Below, in pieces: positions 1-10,679 of a stretch of DNA of 64,000 bases. This stretch comes from Kudoa neothunni (taxonomy: Eukaryota > Cnidaria), in contig OZ199838.1 in assembly GCA_964304625.1 (NCBI GenBank), positions 7,874,001-7,938,000 on the forward strand, written 5' to 3'. The number at the start of each line of letters is the position of its first letter. The first letter of the stretch is position 1. The notes under the pieces were generated by a model. That model ran no database searches, was not told the origin of the DNA, and saw only the letters and a program-made list of their open reading frames with translations. A program made the position numbers and the translations under genes.

Positions 1-895
1 AAATTTATGAGGAATACAGATGGGCTTGTTGCATTTGTCACACCGAATTTTTTTGGACAAAAAAACAACGATTTTTGTAATGATACATTGTATATTGGAA
101 TCATCATGTGGACAAGTACCAACCTTTTTATTAAAAATTGGGAAACTTAATTTTTGAATATTGTGGAGAGAAGTTAAATTGTTTTGACGAATTAAGACAT
201 TTGGCTTAATCAATTCAATGGCCAACTCTCGACGGAAGCACTGACGTCGGCTGCGATTTGTTCTTCTATAATCCGTGAATTTTGTTGTGTATATGATATA
301 CGCATTCAATGCAGCTATATCAACCAACTCAAGGAAAAAACGGAGGGGCAATCTTCTAGTTGCCTTAGCACACGAATACAATCAGGTCATACGGTCACTG
401 TTGTCCACCCCCCCCCCCCCTTTTGTTTGGTTACAGTGCATAATTATCTGGGGCCTTTTGCTGTCACCTGATTCAATTTCAGAGTCATGGTGTTCTGTAG
501 ATAAGAGTATCACGTTGCGATTTATTGGGGGACGTAGGAAACAAGAGTTACATCGCCAGAGTAACAAAAACCGAAGATAGTTCTTGGCGATCTTCTACAT
601 CCTGAATTTTGGGTGGAATATATGTATTATTCCGTGTCATTGTACCAGTTAAGGTGATGTTGTTGTCCAAGAAAAAAGGCGCAAGTGGGGCAGAAATAAA
701 AAAGTTGTCTGTTGTGAGTCCTCTACAAGTTCCATAATATGGTTCCATTAAATCTTTTACTTGTTCATCTTGTTTAACTTCTCTTGTTCTACCAACTTTT
801 CCCCAAGATGTTTGAATATTTAGGAGATACCAAGTCTTCACATCTATGGCCACCCATACCTTCATACCATATCGTAGTGGCTTATCTTTCATATA
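1..895 (-). pseudogene. piggyBac transposase, C-terminal half (copy A)
   Basis: Minus-strand reading matches the second half of a PGBD4-type piggyBac transposase (DDE_Tnp_1_7). It begins at KDKPLRYGMKVW, followed by a VEPYYGTCRGLTTDNFF block with a catalytic Asp, then NVILLSTEHHD and NQTKGGVDNSDRM motifs, and ends in the cysteine-rich zinc-ribbon tail (KCNKPICIPHK, about 3-40). The frame changes at the C run at 409-420, so the gene is broken. The window edge cuts the extreme C-terminus. The N-terminal half is missing: at 895/896 the reading stops where a Tigger element begins next to a TA. The rest was not found to the right of the Tigger, so it may be deleted. Confidence 0.85.
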
Positions 896-2982
896 CAATC
901 AATCCCCGTTTATCCGGAATTCGTTTAACCGAAAATCGCACTATCCGAACGATTTTTTAAAATTTATATTGAAATCGGTGTATATCCTAAATGAAAAAAT
1001 TTCGTTTAACCGAAAATTCAATAACCGCAGTCCGAAACAACTCTTAGCTAAAATTTTCGGATAAAGTGCCCGTCGCGCGTGCGCGTGTATATTTTTATAT
1101 GTTAAATGCGACTGAATATAACGTTAATACAACTTTATTTGAGAAGTTTTCGGATACGATTATAATTAATTTACATAGAAAATTTTTATTACATCAAATT
1201 AATGAATTTTTATTCAAATTTAATGAATCATTTTATAACTGGTTTGAGTATAAGATAGTCTAACGCCGCGCAGTTTAGAAATGTCAACAATGCATGACCA
1301 AAAGCGTTCAAGAATTGTTTTAAATCCAAGCGATAAAGCATTTATCTGTAAAATAAAAGTGAATAATCCAAAAATGACTCTATCCGAAATATCGCATGCT
1401 TTTTACAAGGAGAAAAGATTGAAAATTGGGATAAGCACTATTGCAGATATTCTACGCAACTCCAATAAATGGAATATTATGGAATCTTCGAATCGCATGA
1501 CATCTCGGGCGGTAAACATGACAAATTTGAAAAGGCCCTTTACTTGTGGATAAATCAAGTTAATGCACAAAACGTGTGGATTAATGGGAATATTATTGTG
1601 GAAAAGGCAAAAGAATTCGCCACCAAGCTCGGAATAGAGAATATTTCCTTTTCTTCGGGATGGCTTCATCATTTTAAGAAACGACATGAAATTTCGTCTA
1701 AATATGTCCAGGGAGAAGCCGGTTCCGTGGTCATTGAAGATGTCGAGAAAGCAAGAAATGAGCTTAAAGCCGCCTTAAAATCCTACTCTAAAAATGATAT
1801 TTATATCGCGGATGAAACCGGGTTATTCTATCATCTGGGGCCAAACAGAACTCTTTCAAGTTTTCACCGATCTGGAACCAAAAATTCGAAAGATCGCATC
1901 ACCATACTCTTTTGTGTGAATGCGTCCGGCACACACAAATTAAAACCTTTAATGATTGGGAAATCGATGAAACCACGATGTTTCAAACGTTTTGACCCAA
2001 CACATTACGTGACATACAACTCCAACACAAAGGCATGGATGACCTCCATTATTTTCGAAGGTTTTTAAAATAATTTAAATTACTTGATGAAGTCCCAAAC
2101 AGGCACATTCTTCTGTTGCTCGATAATGCAACAAGCTATAAACATGCTGACCTCTCTAATGTAAAAATTATGATGTTACACCTCCAAACTTAACATCCCA
2201 CTTGCAACCTCTTGATGCTGGAATAATCAAGCCATTCAAATCAAAATATAGAACGTTGGTTACCAAAAAATTTATTGAGCAAATGGCAAATGGAAGATGA
2301 TGATAAACTTAATATAAATTTACAAGATGCAGTGAGATTTACTCATGAATCATGGGATTCTGTTTCTCAGAGTACCATTCAAAATTGTTGGATTCATACT
2401 GGAATAGTTTCCGGTAAAGAAGCCATCCCACCTAGTCATTCCACTAATGATGATTCACTAAATGATCCTCTAAAAGTTATCCCTGCATGTCGTTACCAAT
2501 GTGCTAGAGAATATGTAGACTGTGACAAGGAATTAACAACGGGTGAAATTATTACTGAGGAAGAAATTATAAAATATGATGATAATAATAATGATGACGA
2601 TAACTCTATATCATTTGAAGATCCTGAAGTAGAAACCCCAGCTATTAGTGATCGAGAAGCCATTACAGCTATTACCACTACCATAAAATACATTGAACAA
2701 CCCAGAGTTCATGGCTTAGAAAATGAGAGAAAATTAAAAGATGAATTAGTAACACTACTAACTCGATTCAAACGAAATGTGGAAGGGTCTAATTTCGGAA
2801 AATTGAAACAAACACTTATAACTGATTATCTAAATAAATACATTATCATGTATAATTATATATAAATTAATCTGTCGTAATTTCTCAACATGTTATTGTT
2901 TATGCGTTATTACTTTTGTATTTTTTTAAATCTATTTAAAATATCTCTTTCTTCAGAATAAATAAAAAGGCGGAAGCATTGA
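896..2982 (+). mobile_element. Tigger/pogo-type DNA transposon, left end present
   Basis: The left terminus starts after a TA (894-895) with CAATCAATCCCCGTTTATCC and continues with the repeated TTTAACCGAAAA motifs typical of Tigger inverted repeats (896-1060). A broken Tigger transposase follows. No matching right terminus was found before the piggyBac TTAA at 2983 or after 8943, so the right end is lost or very diverged. The element sits inside piggyBac copy A. Confidence 0.75.
1281..2865 (+). pseudogene. Tigger/jerky-like transposase, broken
   Basis: It starts with a CENP-B-type N-terminal HTH (MSTMHDQKRSRIVLNPSDKA, 1281 on), then an HTH_Tnp_Tc5 domain (SGWLHHFKKRH), then the DDE_1 nuclease: YIADETGLFYHLGPNRTL around 1800-1850 with the first Asp, KDRITILFC, KPRCFKRF, and LLLDNATSYKHAD near 2110 with the second Asp. 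The C-terminal part (2275-2865) has the usual acidic stretch and reads KWQMEDDDKLN. At least two frame changes are visible, one near 1470-1550 and others in 2060-2280, so it cannot give one protein. It served cut-and-paste transposition at TA sites. Confidence 0.85.
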
Positions 2983-3744
2983 TTAACCCTCCGTGGCACG
3001 CGCAAAAAACTTAACGCGAACGCACGCATGGGGTCCACTGGACCCCACGAAGAAAAACTCGATGTAAATTGCCACATATATTATTTTAATTGATTGTTTT
3101 AAAACAGTTGTCGCATATGACGTTAGAGTGTTCCTTGCAAACCTAATTTTTGCAACTGTGACACGCTGTTCGGGTTTTTTATCGTTTTGGCGAGAACACA
3201 AGTGGCAACTTTTTTTGACGATGAGATTGTTGGATTCTTGTAAAAATTGATTTTTGGTGGTTCTGTAAAGTTTTAATTAAAATAAATTATGTTTAATACC
3301 TTTTCTACAGATTTGCTCTTCCATAAGCTGCATGGATAACGATTTCAAAAAGTCTTTCCTTCTTATTTGTTTATTCGATTTTATACAGCAAATAACAAAA
3401 GCGTTGATTGATAAGAAGTCTAACAAAGTGTGAAATATTACTGCCGGTCATCTTCTAGTTGTTCGATTGGTGGAATAATTGGCACACATTTGGTCAACTG
3501 TATCAACACCACCCTTGGTAGAGTTATAAAATAAAATAATCTCTGGAATTTTTTTAGGATTTTGTAAGTCGAATATTGGTTTGTGATGAAATGTGCTCAA
3601 TAAAATGACCGATTTATTCATAAATGGGACATATGAAAGTAGCGTTAACTCTTTAGTATATGCAAGTTTTGATGAATACAGTTCTTTTGTTTTTGATGCT
3701 AAAAATTCACCAGGAATTTCTTTTTTTTAAAGTTTCGAAAGCGA

Positions 3745-3840
3745 TGTAGCGTACCAACTTAACCGGCAGCAGCCGGTTGATGATCGGATTATTTGTGCTT
3801 TGATAAAAGGGGTTTTTATTAGCGCAAAATACATATTACA
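3745..3840 (+). repeat. 5' LTR of the gypsy element
   Basis: 96 bp, beginning TGTAGCG and ending TATTACA. Nearly identical to the copy at 7803-7899. Confidence 0.95.
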
Positions 3841-4635
3841 TTGGTGCCGAACGTGTTTAACATGAAGTTTACATTTGAATTTGACTTTGCAAAACCAATA
3901 TGCGATCAGCTGAAAACCCTCGAGCTAATGGCGGTTGCTAACCAATGGAATGAAGATCAGCTCTATGCTTTTGCTGCCCTAGCCATACCTGCTGAGGATC
4001 GAATCTCTCTGCTTCCGAATGAGATAGGAGTATCAGAATTGGGTAAATTCAATGCACTCCGTAGAAACATTGTTACCTATGCTCAAAACAAGTAATGCCC
4101 TCTGGATTCGTGGAATAAATTGCTTTGTAGCTCCATAAGACCAGGCGAAAACATCGACTCATATGTCAAACGTCTTCTTGAATATATGAGAATAGCGAGA
4201 CCAAACATGAGTCAAGATGATATAAACTTTCTTTTGAGACCGAAAGTCATCGAATGTGTTCCAAATGATACATTGAAACTTGTTTTGAAGGCTGAAAATA
4301 AGTTGAGTCTCGAAGAGATCATCGAAAAAGTGGAGTTGTACTCCAAGTTAGAAAAGAGAAATGACGTCTGCTGTATTGGAAATGAACCCGAAACTTCTAA
4401 TGTCTCTGCAATTCATCAAAAATATGGATATAAGAATGATAACAAAGCCCATAGAACTCAAACGAACGAATGTTCACAATGTGGAAGCTTCAATCACAAA
4501 ACATCGGTTTGTAGACGCGACGCAATCTGTTCATACTGTGGAAAACAGGGTCACCTTAGAAGAATATGCCGAAGCTATTTGGGAAACTTAAGAGGGGGAA
4601 CTGGAGGTCAAAAACGGTTCCCCCGACAACACTAG
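3841..4635 (+). pseudogene. gag part of the gypsy element
   Basis: Capsid-like region followed by two CCHC zinc knuckles (about 4470-4560), as expected for nucleocapsid. About one break lies in this part. Its end overlaps the start of pol in another frame, an arrangement for which Ty3/gypsy elements commonly use ribosomal frameshifting. Confidence 0.85.
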
Positions 4636-7600
4636 ATCTTACTTGCCTTACAACACAGAGCCCGGATGTTCCAACGCAACCTTGGACTACTTTAATTTCA
4701 TTTCCTTATTCTTCTAAAACTTTCAAAGCCATCATTGACACCGGTTCTGCGTATACAATTATAAAGTCTTCAATTATACCAAAAAATTGCCCCTATCAAC
4801 CAACACATTTGAACTTGTATACGGCCTCTGGGTCTCCTATAAAAGTCATATCTTTAGTACCCGTAAATGTACAATGGGATAATAAATTTTCGCCCTTTGA
4901 TGCCCTTGTTACCCCAACCCTGATTTATGATGCTATTATTGGTCGAGATTTTCTTAAGTCTACTGGTGCAAATGTATTCCATGATGGTGCTACCGATGCA
5001 ATAACTGCTAATGTGAATTTTTCGGATAACAATGCTAATACCAGTCTGAATAAGTTGGCAAATGATGTATTAGATGAATTCAAAACTGTATTCGCAACAA
5101 GTGTCAACGATCTACTTACTGCAAAATCCATTTACCATACCATCGATACTGGCTATTCAAAACCAGTCGTAACCAAGCCATACAGACTGCCTTTACATTA
5201 TAAAGATGAAATCACCAAGCAGGTAGAGGATGCCCTCCGCAATAATATAATCCGCCCATCAAGTAGTCCCTGGTGCTCTTCTGTAGTTTTGGTTCCAAAA
5301 AAAGATGGTAAGACTAGGATGTGCGTGGATTATCGCAAACTCAACAATATTACTCAGCGAGATGAATATCCACTCCCCAGACTGGAAGATACATTAGACG
5401 TGCTCTCTGGATCAACTATCTTCACCACACTTGACCTTCAGTGTGGATATTGGCAGATACCCGTCGCGGAAGAAGATATTCCCAAAACCGCGTTTTCTCC
5501 TGGGAATGGTCTTGGTCTTTTTGAATTTATCAAGATGCCATTTGGCTTGTCGAATGCTCCGGCAACATTCCAACGAGGAATGGATGCTATACTGAAAAAT
5601 GTTCCTAATGCCATGGCGTATCTAGATGATATAATAATTTTCTCTCGAAATGTAACCGATCATACCAAGCATGTTAAAACAGTCCTGAGGATATTGCTTC
5701 GAGAGAATCTTCGTGTTAATCTTTCGAAGAGTAAGTTTTACCAAAATGAACTTAAGTATCTTGGCTTTATTATTTCGAAAAATGGCATCAAATGCGATCC
5801 AGAGAAAATCGACTCTATCTTGAAGTGGAAAACTCCATCTAACAGGGACGATCTCAGAAGTTTTTTGGGCACAGTAAACTTTTTACATAAACATCTTGAA
5901 AATTTGGCTGACGTTTCCGCTCCTCTGACACAATTGCTAGAACGATCGCATCCTTTCTGTTGGAATGATCAATGCCAAAACCACTTCTTGAAGATCAAAG
6001 AGCTAGTTAAACAATCTCCTGAACTGTGTTTTCCAGACCTTTCAAAAACCTTCTCAATTGAAACTGATGCTTCCAACGTGGCCACAGGGGCCGTCCTGTT
6101 TCAAGAAACAAAAAGATGCATTGTTGCTTATACTAGTCACAAATTAAACAAAACCGAACAAAAGTATTCAACTATAGACAAGGAAGCATTGGCGATCATC
6201 CATGCAATAAGAAAGTTCAGACCTTATTTACTCGGTTGCCGTTTTATTATCTATACAGACCACAACCCACTTGTATATCTAAAAAATTCTAAAGATCCGC
6301 GTGGTCGCAGAGCTCGATGGATTTTGGAATTGGAGGAGTTCGATTTTGAAATTAAATATATTCAAGGGAAAAACAACCAATGCGCCGATGCTCTCTCTCG
6401 AAGTATTGCTATGATAACACCCAATATTGATATTAGTACATTGATGTCTGAACAAAAAACCGATCCCATGATTGTCCAAGTTAAAGAAGCTATAGAAAGT
6501 GGAAACGTCAGGAAATTGAAAAGCAAATCTGCGTGGCAACTCTGGCAAAGAAAACGAAATCTCAATATTGAAAATGGAATCCTTTATCATCAATCTAGAA
6601 ACGGTAACCTTCCAATAGTCCCTAAGAAACTTCAAACTCATATGATCAACTGTATCCACCAGGAAACGGCACATTGCGGTGTGAATAAAACACTTAACAA
6701 AATTCGAAAAACTTGTTATTGGACCAATATGGACGTTGATGTTGCTAACTTTGTGTCTAAATGTGAAACTTGCTACAAAATCAAAGGGGAAAACTCTAAG
6801 CCTAAAGCGCCCTTAATGCCGATACCTGTTACATCCCAAGCTTTCATGTGGCATGCCGACTTCATTGGTCCTCTGGAGCGAACTAAGTTGGGAAATAGAT
6901 ATATTCTTCTATTTGTTGATCAATTCAGTAAATGGGTTGAAGCTTGCCCACTTCAAGTTATCGACGCCAAATCAACGGCGGATGCTTTAGTGAGCCTAAT
7001 TGTATCGCGCCATGGAGTTCCTCAACGCATCCATACTGATCAAGGTAGTCAATTTGAATCTCGCTTATTTAATGATGTGTGCAAATCACTACAAATAAAC
7101 CACAGCCATTCAACAGCTTATCATCCTGAAGGGAATGGATTGGCAGAAAGACAAGTTCGCAATTTGAAAACAAAACTCAAATCTATTCTTTATGAACAAG
7201 GCACGAGAGACTGGGATGAAATCCTTGATTATGCTCTTTTTGCCATCAGAACAACTATCTCATCGACTACTGGTTACACGCCAGCTTCATTAATTTACGG
7301 TAGAGAGTTACGAACCCCAAGCCAAAATGTTTTTGTTTCAGAGAAAACATCGAATTCCGATATTCATACTTATGCTAAAGAGTTAGAGAAAAGATTAAGA
7401 GTATTATCAAAATCAGCCTTATCAAACATTAAGCAATCACAACTGAGACAGTGCAAATATTACAATCGGAACTGCCGCCTAAAGTCACACCCGATTGGAG
7501 ATTATGTTTTAATCAAAAAAAGAAAAGTAACATCATTATCACCGAAATATGAAGGACCTTACAGAATTATCAAAAGAAATGGATTGGTATACACTGTTCA

Positions 7601-7820
7601 AGATTCTGATGATAAATTGCTAAACGTACACTTCAATGATACTATTAGAACCTCGAAACCATTTAATAAGATTATGCCACCTCCTAAATCCTCCGGCTAT
7701 TCAAACCATCCAATAAAGAATCCAACTACAATAACCTCAAGTGGTAGAGCAATATTATTACCGTCAAAATATGATGGTTTTCAAACTTATGGAGGGGAGG
7801 AATGTAGCGTACCAACTTAA
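4566..7820 (+). CDS. pol part of the gypsy element
   Basis: One uninterrupted reading of about 1,084 codons holding, in order, aspartic protease, reverse transcriptase, RNase H and integrase (zinc-binding HHCC, DDE core and C-terminal domain). This is the Ty3/gypsy order. It runs just into the right LTR. No envelope gene follows. As an old element copy it is recorded as a fossil; nothing here says it is active. Confidence 0.95.
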   Translation: MPKLFGKLKRGNWRSKTVPPTTLDLTCLTTQSPDVPTQPWTTLISFPYSSKTFKAIIDTGSAYTIIKSSIIPKNCPYQPTHLNLYTASGSPIKVISLVPVNVQWDNKFSPFDALVTPTLIYDAIIGRDFLKSTGANVFHDGATDAITANVNFSDNNANTSLNKLANDVLDEFKTVFATSVNDLLTAKSIYHTIDTGYSKPVVTKPYRLPLHYKDEITKQVEDALRNNIIRPSSSPWCSSVVLVPKKDGKTRMCVDYRKLNNITQRDEYPLPRLEDTLDVLSGSTIFTTLDLQCGYWQIPVAEEDIPKTAFSPGNGLGLFEFIKMPFGLSNAPATFQRGMDAILKNVPNAMAYLDDIIIFSRNVTDHTKHVKTVLRILLRENLRVNLSKSKFYQNELKYLGFIISKNGIKCDPEKIDSILKWKTPSNRDDLRSFLGTVNFLHKHLENLADVSAPLTQLLERSHPFCWNDQCQNHFLKIKELVKQSPELCFPDLSKTFSIETDASNVATGAVLFQETKRCIVAYTSHKLNKTEQKYSTIDKEALAIIHAIRKFRPYLLGCRFIIYTDHNPLVYLKNSKDPRGRRARWILELEEFDFEIKYIQGKNNQCADALSRSIAMITPNIDISTLMSEQKTDPMIVQVKEAIESGNVRKLKSKSAWQLWQRKRNLNIENGILYHQSRNGNLPIVPKKLQTHMINCIHQETAHCGVNKTLNKIRKTCYWTNMDVDVANFVSKCETCYKIKGENSKPKAPLMPIPVTSQAFMWHADFIGPLERTKLGNRYILLFVDQFSKWVEACPLQVIDAKSTADALVSLIVSRHGVPQRIHTDQGSQFESRLFNDVCKSLQINHSHSTAYHPEGNGLAERQVRNLKTKLKSILYEQGTRDWDEILDYALFAIRTTISSTTGYTPASLIYGRELRTPSQNVFVSEKTSNSDIHTYAKELEKRLRVLSKSALSNIKQSQLRQCKYYNRNCRLKSHPIGDYVLIKKRKVTSLSPKYEGPYRIIKRNGLVYTVQDSDDKLLNVHFNDTIRTSKPFNKIMPPPKSSGYSNHPIKNPTTITSSGRAILLPSKYDGFQTYGGEECSVPT

Positions 7821-7899
7821 CCGGCAGCAGCCGGTTGATGATCGGATTATTTTTGCTTTGATAAAAGGGGTTTTTTATTAGCGCAAAATACATATTACA
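7803..7899 (+). repeat. 3' LTR of the gypsy element
   Basis: 97 bp, beginning TGTAGCG and ending TATTACA; preceded by a purine tract at about 7788-7802. Confidence 0.95.
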
Positions 7900-8964
7900 A
7901 GCGATTATTCCATTTTTTAACAATTCTTGAAAAAAGGGAACAGAAGAAAACCAGTTATCTAAAGTTATGTTTCTGGCAGAACCCAAAATTGGTTGTGCTA
8001 GACGCATAACTACACTTTGAGCAGAATTATTCACGTTACTCTGAGCACCCACATAAACTTCTACGTTTAAAGTATAAATGTCTTTGAATCTGTCATATTG
8101 AATATTTTAAGAATTTTGTTTTGACGTCATTGAAAACATCTTTAATTTTTTCAAATTTATGATGAGCAGAGTCTGGCAAATTTCCCGCATAATGTAGACA
8201 TCTTTCCAATAATTTGAACCTATTAAAACTGAAAACCTTTTTGCATAATGGAATGCCGAAGACATCATCTTCCTAGAGTTCATTCATGTCGGTTAAATTT
8301 GCCTTTTTTATTGCAAGAAAATAATGCAAGCCATTGAATGCTTTTAAATCACATAGATCAAATTCCGTGCAATCACGTTCTCGTTTGAAATTTGACTTAA
8401 TGTTTTTTAAATGGTTGTTAGTGTGATAAAATATATTATTTAATATTGCAGCTGTAATAAATAAGCTCTAGATTTGAGATTCTGAGTTAATATTATCAGG
8501 AATGAGTATTTGATTTTTTTCGTTTAAGATATCGTGTTTCCTCTTTTTAGAAAATAATCCAACTGGATTAGCTGACTATTCAAAGTTATTTCCATAAAAT
8601 TTATCTTTATTTTCATCAGAAGTTTCCAAAGTTGAGTAATTTTTAGATATATCGGGTTCTTCTATATCCTTAAATGATTCAGAACTCGAATTATCTTTTT
8701 ATCTAATACCAAATCATCATTACGTGAGTCTTCGCTATGGGACTCTAGATCGGATAGATAAGAGTTGTTGTTATCACCGTCAAGAAATTTTCTTAAATCC
8801 ATCTAAGTTGGCAGAAAAGTTAAATAAACACAAATATGCGAATAGAACTGACCGTTTAGAACTAAGTTAGTTAAAACCAGAAATATCAGGAACGAAAATT
8901 CACGTGAGGTCCATTGGACCCCATGCGTGCCACGGAGGGTTAATATGGTTTTACAAACGAAATA

Positions 8965-10419
8965 TAGGGTTTCTCATTTATACTCGGCATTTTTGCATTT
9001 AATCTCGGCACGTCTGCAATTTAAATTAAGCGTATTCGCGTTTAGCCTTTAAATTTGTGTGAATGCGTAGAAATCATGAACCGGAGAAAAAAATATGTAT
9101 TATATTTATTCCAATAACCTCAATAAAATTATTATTCTAGAATAATTTCACCTCTAGAAGACCTGGTGACGTAACCCAACATTTTGCGATAGAAACCGTC
9201 ATAATGTTGGGATGTGATTTCTTGGAACCACTCTTTTATCGCACTCTTCAACTCGTTTTCATTTTGACAGTGCCTGCGGATAACTAGATTTTTCCAAACA
9301 GAGAATACATTCTCTATTGGATTCAGAAATGGACTATACGGAGGTAAATATCTTATCGTGAATTTTTGTTGAAGGATTAATTCTTTTAGTCCCTTATAAT
9401 GATGTATTTTCGCATTGTCCATAACGAAAACAGGATTATCAATACCACTTGATACACAGTTGGATGTTAGTTCCTGTAGACAAATTTTAAAATCCTCACC
9501 TGAAACCGCTCGCTCGTGTATCTTACTATATATGGTGCCTTTTTTGTTGATTGCAGCAACTACAGATATGTTTCTGCTTTTTGCTGCAGAAACAAAACAA
9601 TATGCAGAAGTTCCTCTCAAAGAGTGACCTCTTTTAGGTCTTGTGACCACTGAAAATCCGACCTCGTCGAGAAACACAATACTTTCATGTGGTACATTGG
9701 TTTCTAAGTCTCTGAACATCTCAGCATATTCAATTCTCTCTCGAAGCGTCGTCTCACAATTTCTTCTCTCGGGGACCCCTACGAGGGATTTTAAAGTGTA
9801 ATGAAATTTGCTGATAACTCTGTCCATCGTGCTTAGGGACACTGTTATTCCAAACTCGTCGTTAACTTTTTGTTTGAGTTCTTTCAACGTAATTTGAGAG
9901 TTGTCGTCCACCCAACTGATAATATTTGCCTTCTGATCAGGAGAGAGGAGTGAAGGTCTTTTTCCGCTTCTAGATTTTGCATCTAGTGTTCCGGTTTCGC
10001 GAAACTTTGATAATATGGACCACACGGTGGATCTTGGTAGATACATTTCGGAAGCAATGTAAGTATCACTTCTTCCACTTAAACAGAAATTAAACATTTG
10101 TTCTCTTAAGTCGGAAGAAATAGTTTTTCGCAGCTTTCTTTTTTCTTTGTGTGTTGGTATATTAGAAATTTCGATATCATCGGATATGGAGCTCTCAGAT
10201 TCAACGATATGATCTTTGTTATTAGGGTTCATCTAGTGAATTCAATCTCTTAATAATATAAAAATAATTTAACAAAAAAAACTTTTTTCAACTAACGCGA
10301 GATATTAAAAAATTTGAATACTACTGTTGAGGTGCTGAGATTAATTGCAAACGTGCTGGGATTAAATGCAAACTGCCGAGATTAAGTGCAAAACTGCCGA
10401 GTATAAATGAGAAACCCTA
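8965..10419 (-). mobile_element. IS630/Tc1-like DNA transposon, apparently intact
   Basis: TA duplications at 8963-8964 and 10420-10421 flank inverted ends starting TAGGGTTTCTCATTTATACT. Inside each end is a short tandem array of about 22 bp units (CTCGGCAGTTTTGCACTTAAT-like), about two on the left and three or four on the right, likely transposase-binding sites. The total is 1,455 bp around a single uninterrupted transposase gene. Confidence 0.93.
9132..10232 (-). CDS. IS630/Tc1-like transposase (DD34E), intact
   Basis: 366 codons, no interruption. Residues about 38-90 form a first HTH (the region ending FRETGTLDAKSRSGKRPS); about 95-145 form a second, winged HTH. The DDE_3 nuclease follows: Asp189 in VFLDEVGF, Asp272 in VFVMDNAKIHH and Glu307 in PYSPFLNPIENVF, with 34 residues between the last two, the Tc1 spacing. 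GHSLRG and NISVVAAIN are typical of the IS630 side of the superfamily. The start MNPNNKDH lies just inside the right inverted repeat and the stop just inside the left one. It cuts and re-inserts its own element at TA. Intact frame and ends make it the best candidate here for a recently mobile DNA transposon. Confidence 0.93.
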   Translation of the reverse strand: MNPNNKDHIVESESSISDDIEISNIPTHKEKRKLRKTISSDLREQMFNFCLSGRSDTYIASEMYLPRSTVWSILSKFRETGTLDAKSRSGKRPSLLSPDQKANIISWVDDNSQITLKELKQKVNDEFGITVSLSTMDRVISKFHYTLKSLVGVPERRNCETTLRERIEYAEMFRDLETNVPHESIVFLDEVGFSVVTRPKRGHSLRGTSAYCFVSAAKSRNISVVAAINKKGTIYSKIHERAVSGEDFKICLQELTSNCVSSGIDNPVFVMDNAKIHHYKGLKELILQQKFTIRYLPPYSPFLNPIENVFSVWKNLVIRRHCQNENELKSAIKEWFQEITSQHYDGFYRKMLGYVTRSSRGEIILE

Positions 10420-10460
10420 TAATTGTGACGAGATGGGTCTAAGAATAAGGCAATTATCAA

Positions 10461-10679
10461 TTAAGCTGTATCATGGTCGAGTGAAGAGACGATATGATGA
10501 TATTTGGCGTCATCAACTTTGATATTACAAAGCGCAAATTGTGTTTCGGCTTGTAAGAACCAAATGGCAGGCTGTGATGTCCAAAATTGAGAACTTTTCA
10601 CGGATGTCACATCTGCTGAGTATGACTTGTCGTTTTGATTGTTATTTCGAAAAATTTTATGAGGCCACCAATGGAACAC
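10461..10679 (-). pseudogene. gypsy-type gag fragment
   Basis: A short minus-strand stretch reads FWTSQPAIWFLQAETQFAL and matches the N-terminal gag motif common in arthropod and other animal gypsy-like elements (PPFW..P..WF.Q.E.QF). Nothing else of the element is recognisable; it is a broken remnant. Confidence 0.6.

Larger units (their letters stand above)
3745..7899 (+). mobile_element. Ty3/gypsy LTR retrotransposon, short LTRs
   Basis: The two direct LTRs are 96 and 97 bp and differ by one substitution and one indel, so insertion was recent. A 5-bp target duplication AGCGA lies just outside (3740-3744 and 7900-7904). A primer-binding-site-like TGGTGCCGAAC follows the left LTR and a purine tract precedes the right one. 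Gag and pol are present; no envelope was seen. It looks nearly whole, with about one break, in the gag part. The very short LTRs recall mag- or CsRN1-like lineages, but lineage needs a tree. It sits inside piggyBac B. Confidence 0.95.
3086..8806 (-). pseudogene. piggyBac B transposase, split by a retrotransposon
   Basis: The minus-strand start is MDLRKFLDGDNNN at 8806, with an acidic N-terminus. Recognisable piggyBac blocks include MRLAQPILGSARNITLDNWF (7900-8050) on one side of the LTR element. On the other side (3300-3740) are LLSYVPFMNKSVILLSTFHH, YNSTKGGVDTVDQM and a C-terminal zinc ribbon with CxxC and CKEH pairs (about 3086-3180). In-frame stops and frame changes are present in addition to the large insertion. 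The family catalyses TTAA-specific cut-and-paste transposition; this copy cannot do so. Confidence 0.8.
2987..8939 (-). mobile_element. piggyBac element B with TTAA duplication
   Basis: TTAA target duplications lie at 2983-2986 and 8940-8943. The inverted ends both begin CCCTCCGTGGCACGC. Just inside each end is a near-perfect palindrome of the form GGGGTCCAxTGGACCCC (about 3030-3047 and 8906-8923). The left end has about 22 extra bases between terminus and palindrome. The element is about 1.8 kb once the LTR retrotransposon inserted at 3745-7899 is removed. Confidence 0.9.

Noticed and set aside
404-421. C run at about 407-420 as a biological frameshift site
   Set aside because: It lies in a transposase fragment; a homopolymer error or plain decay explains the frame change.
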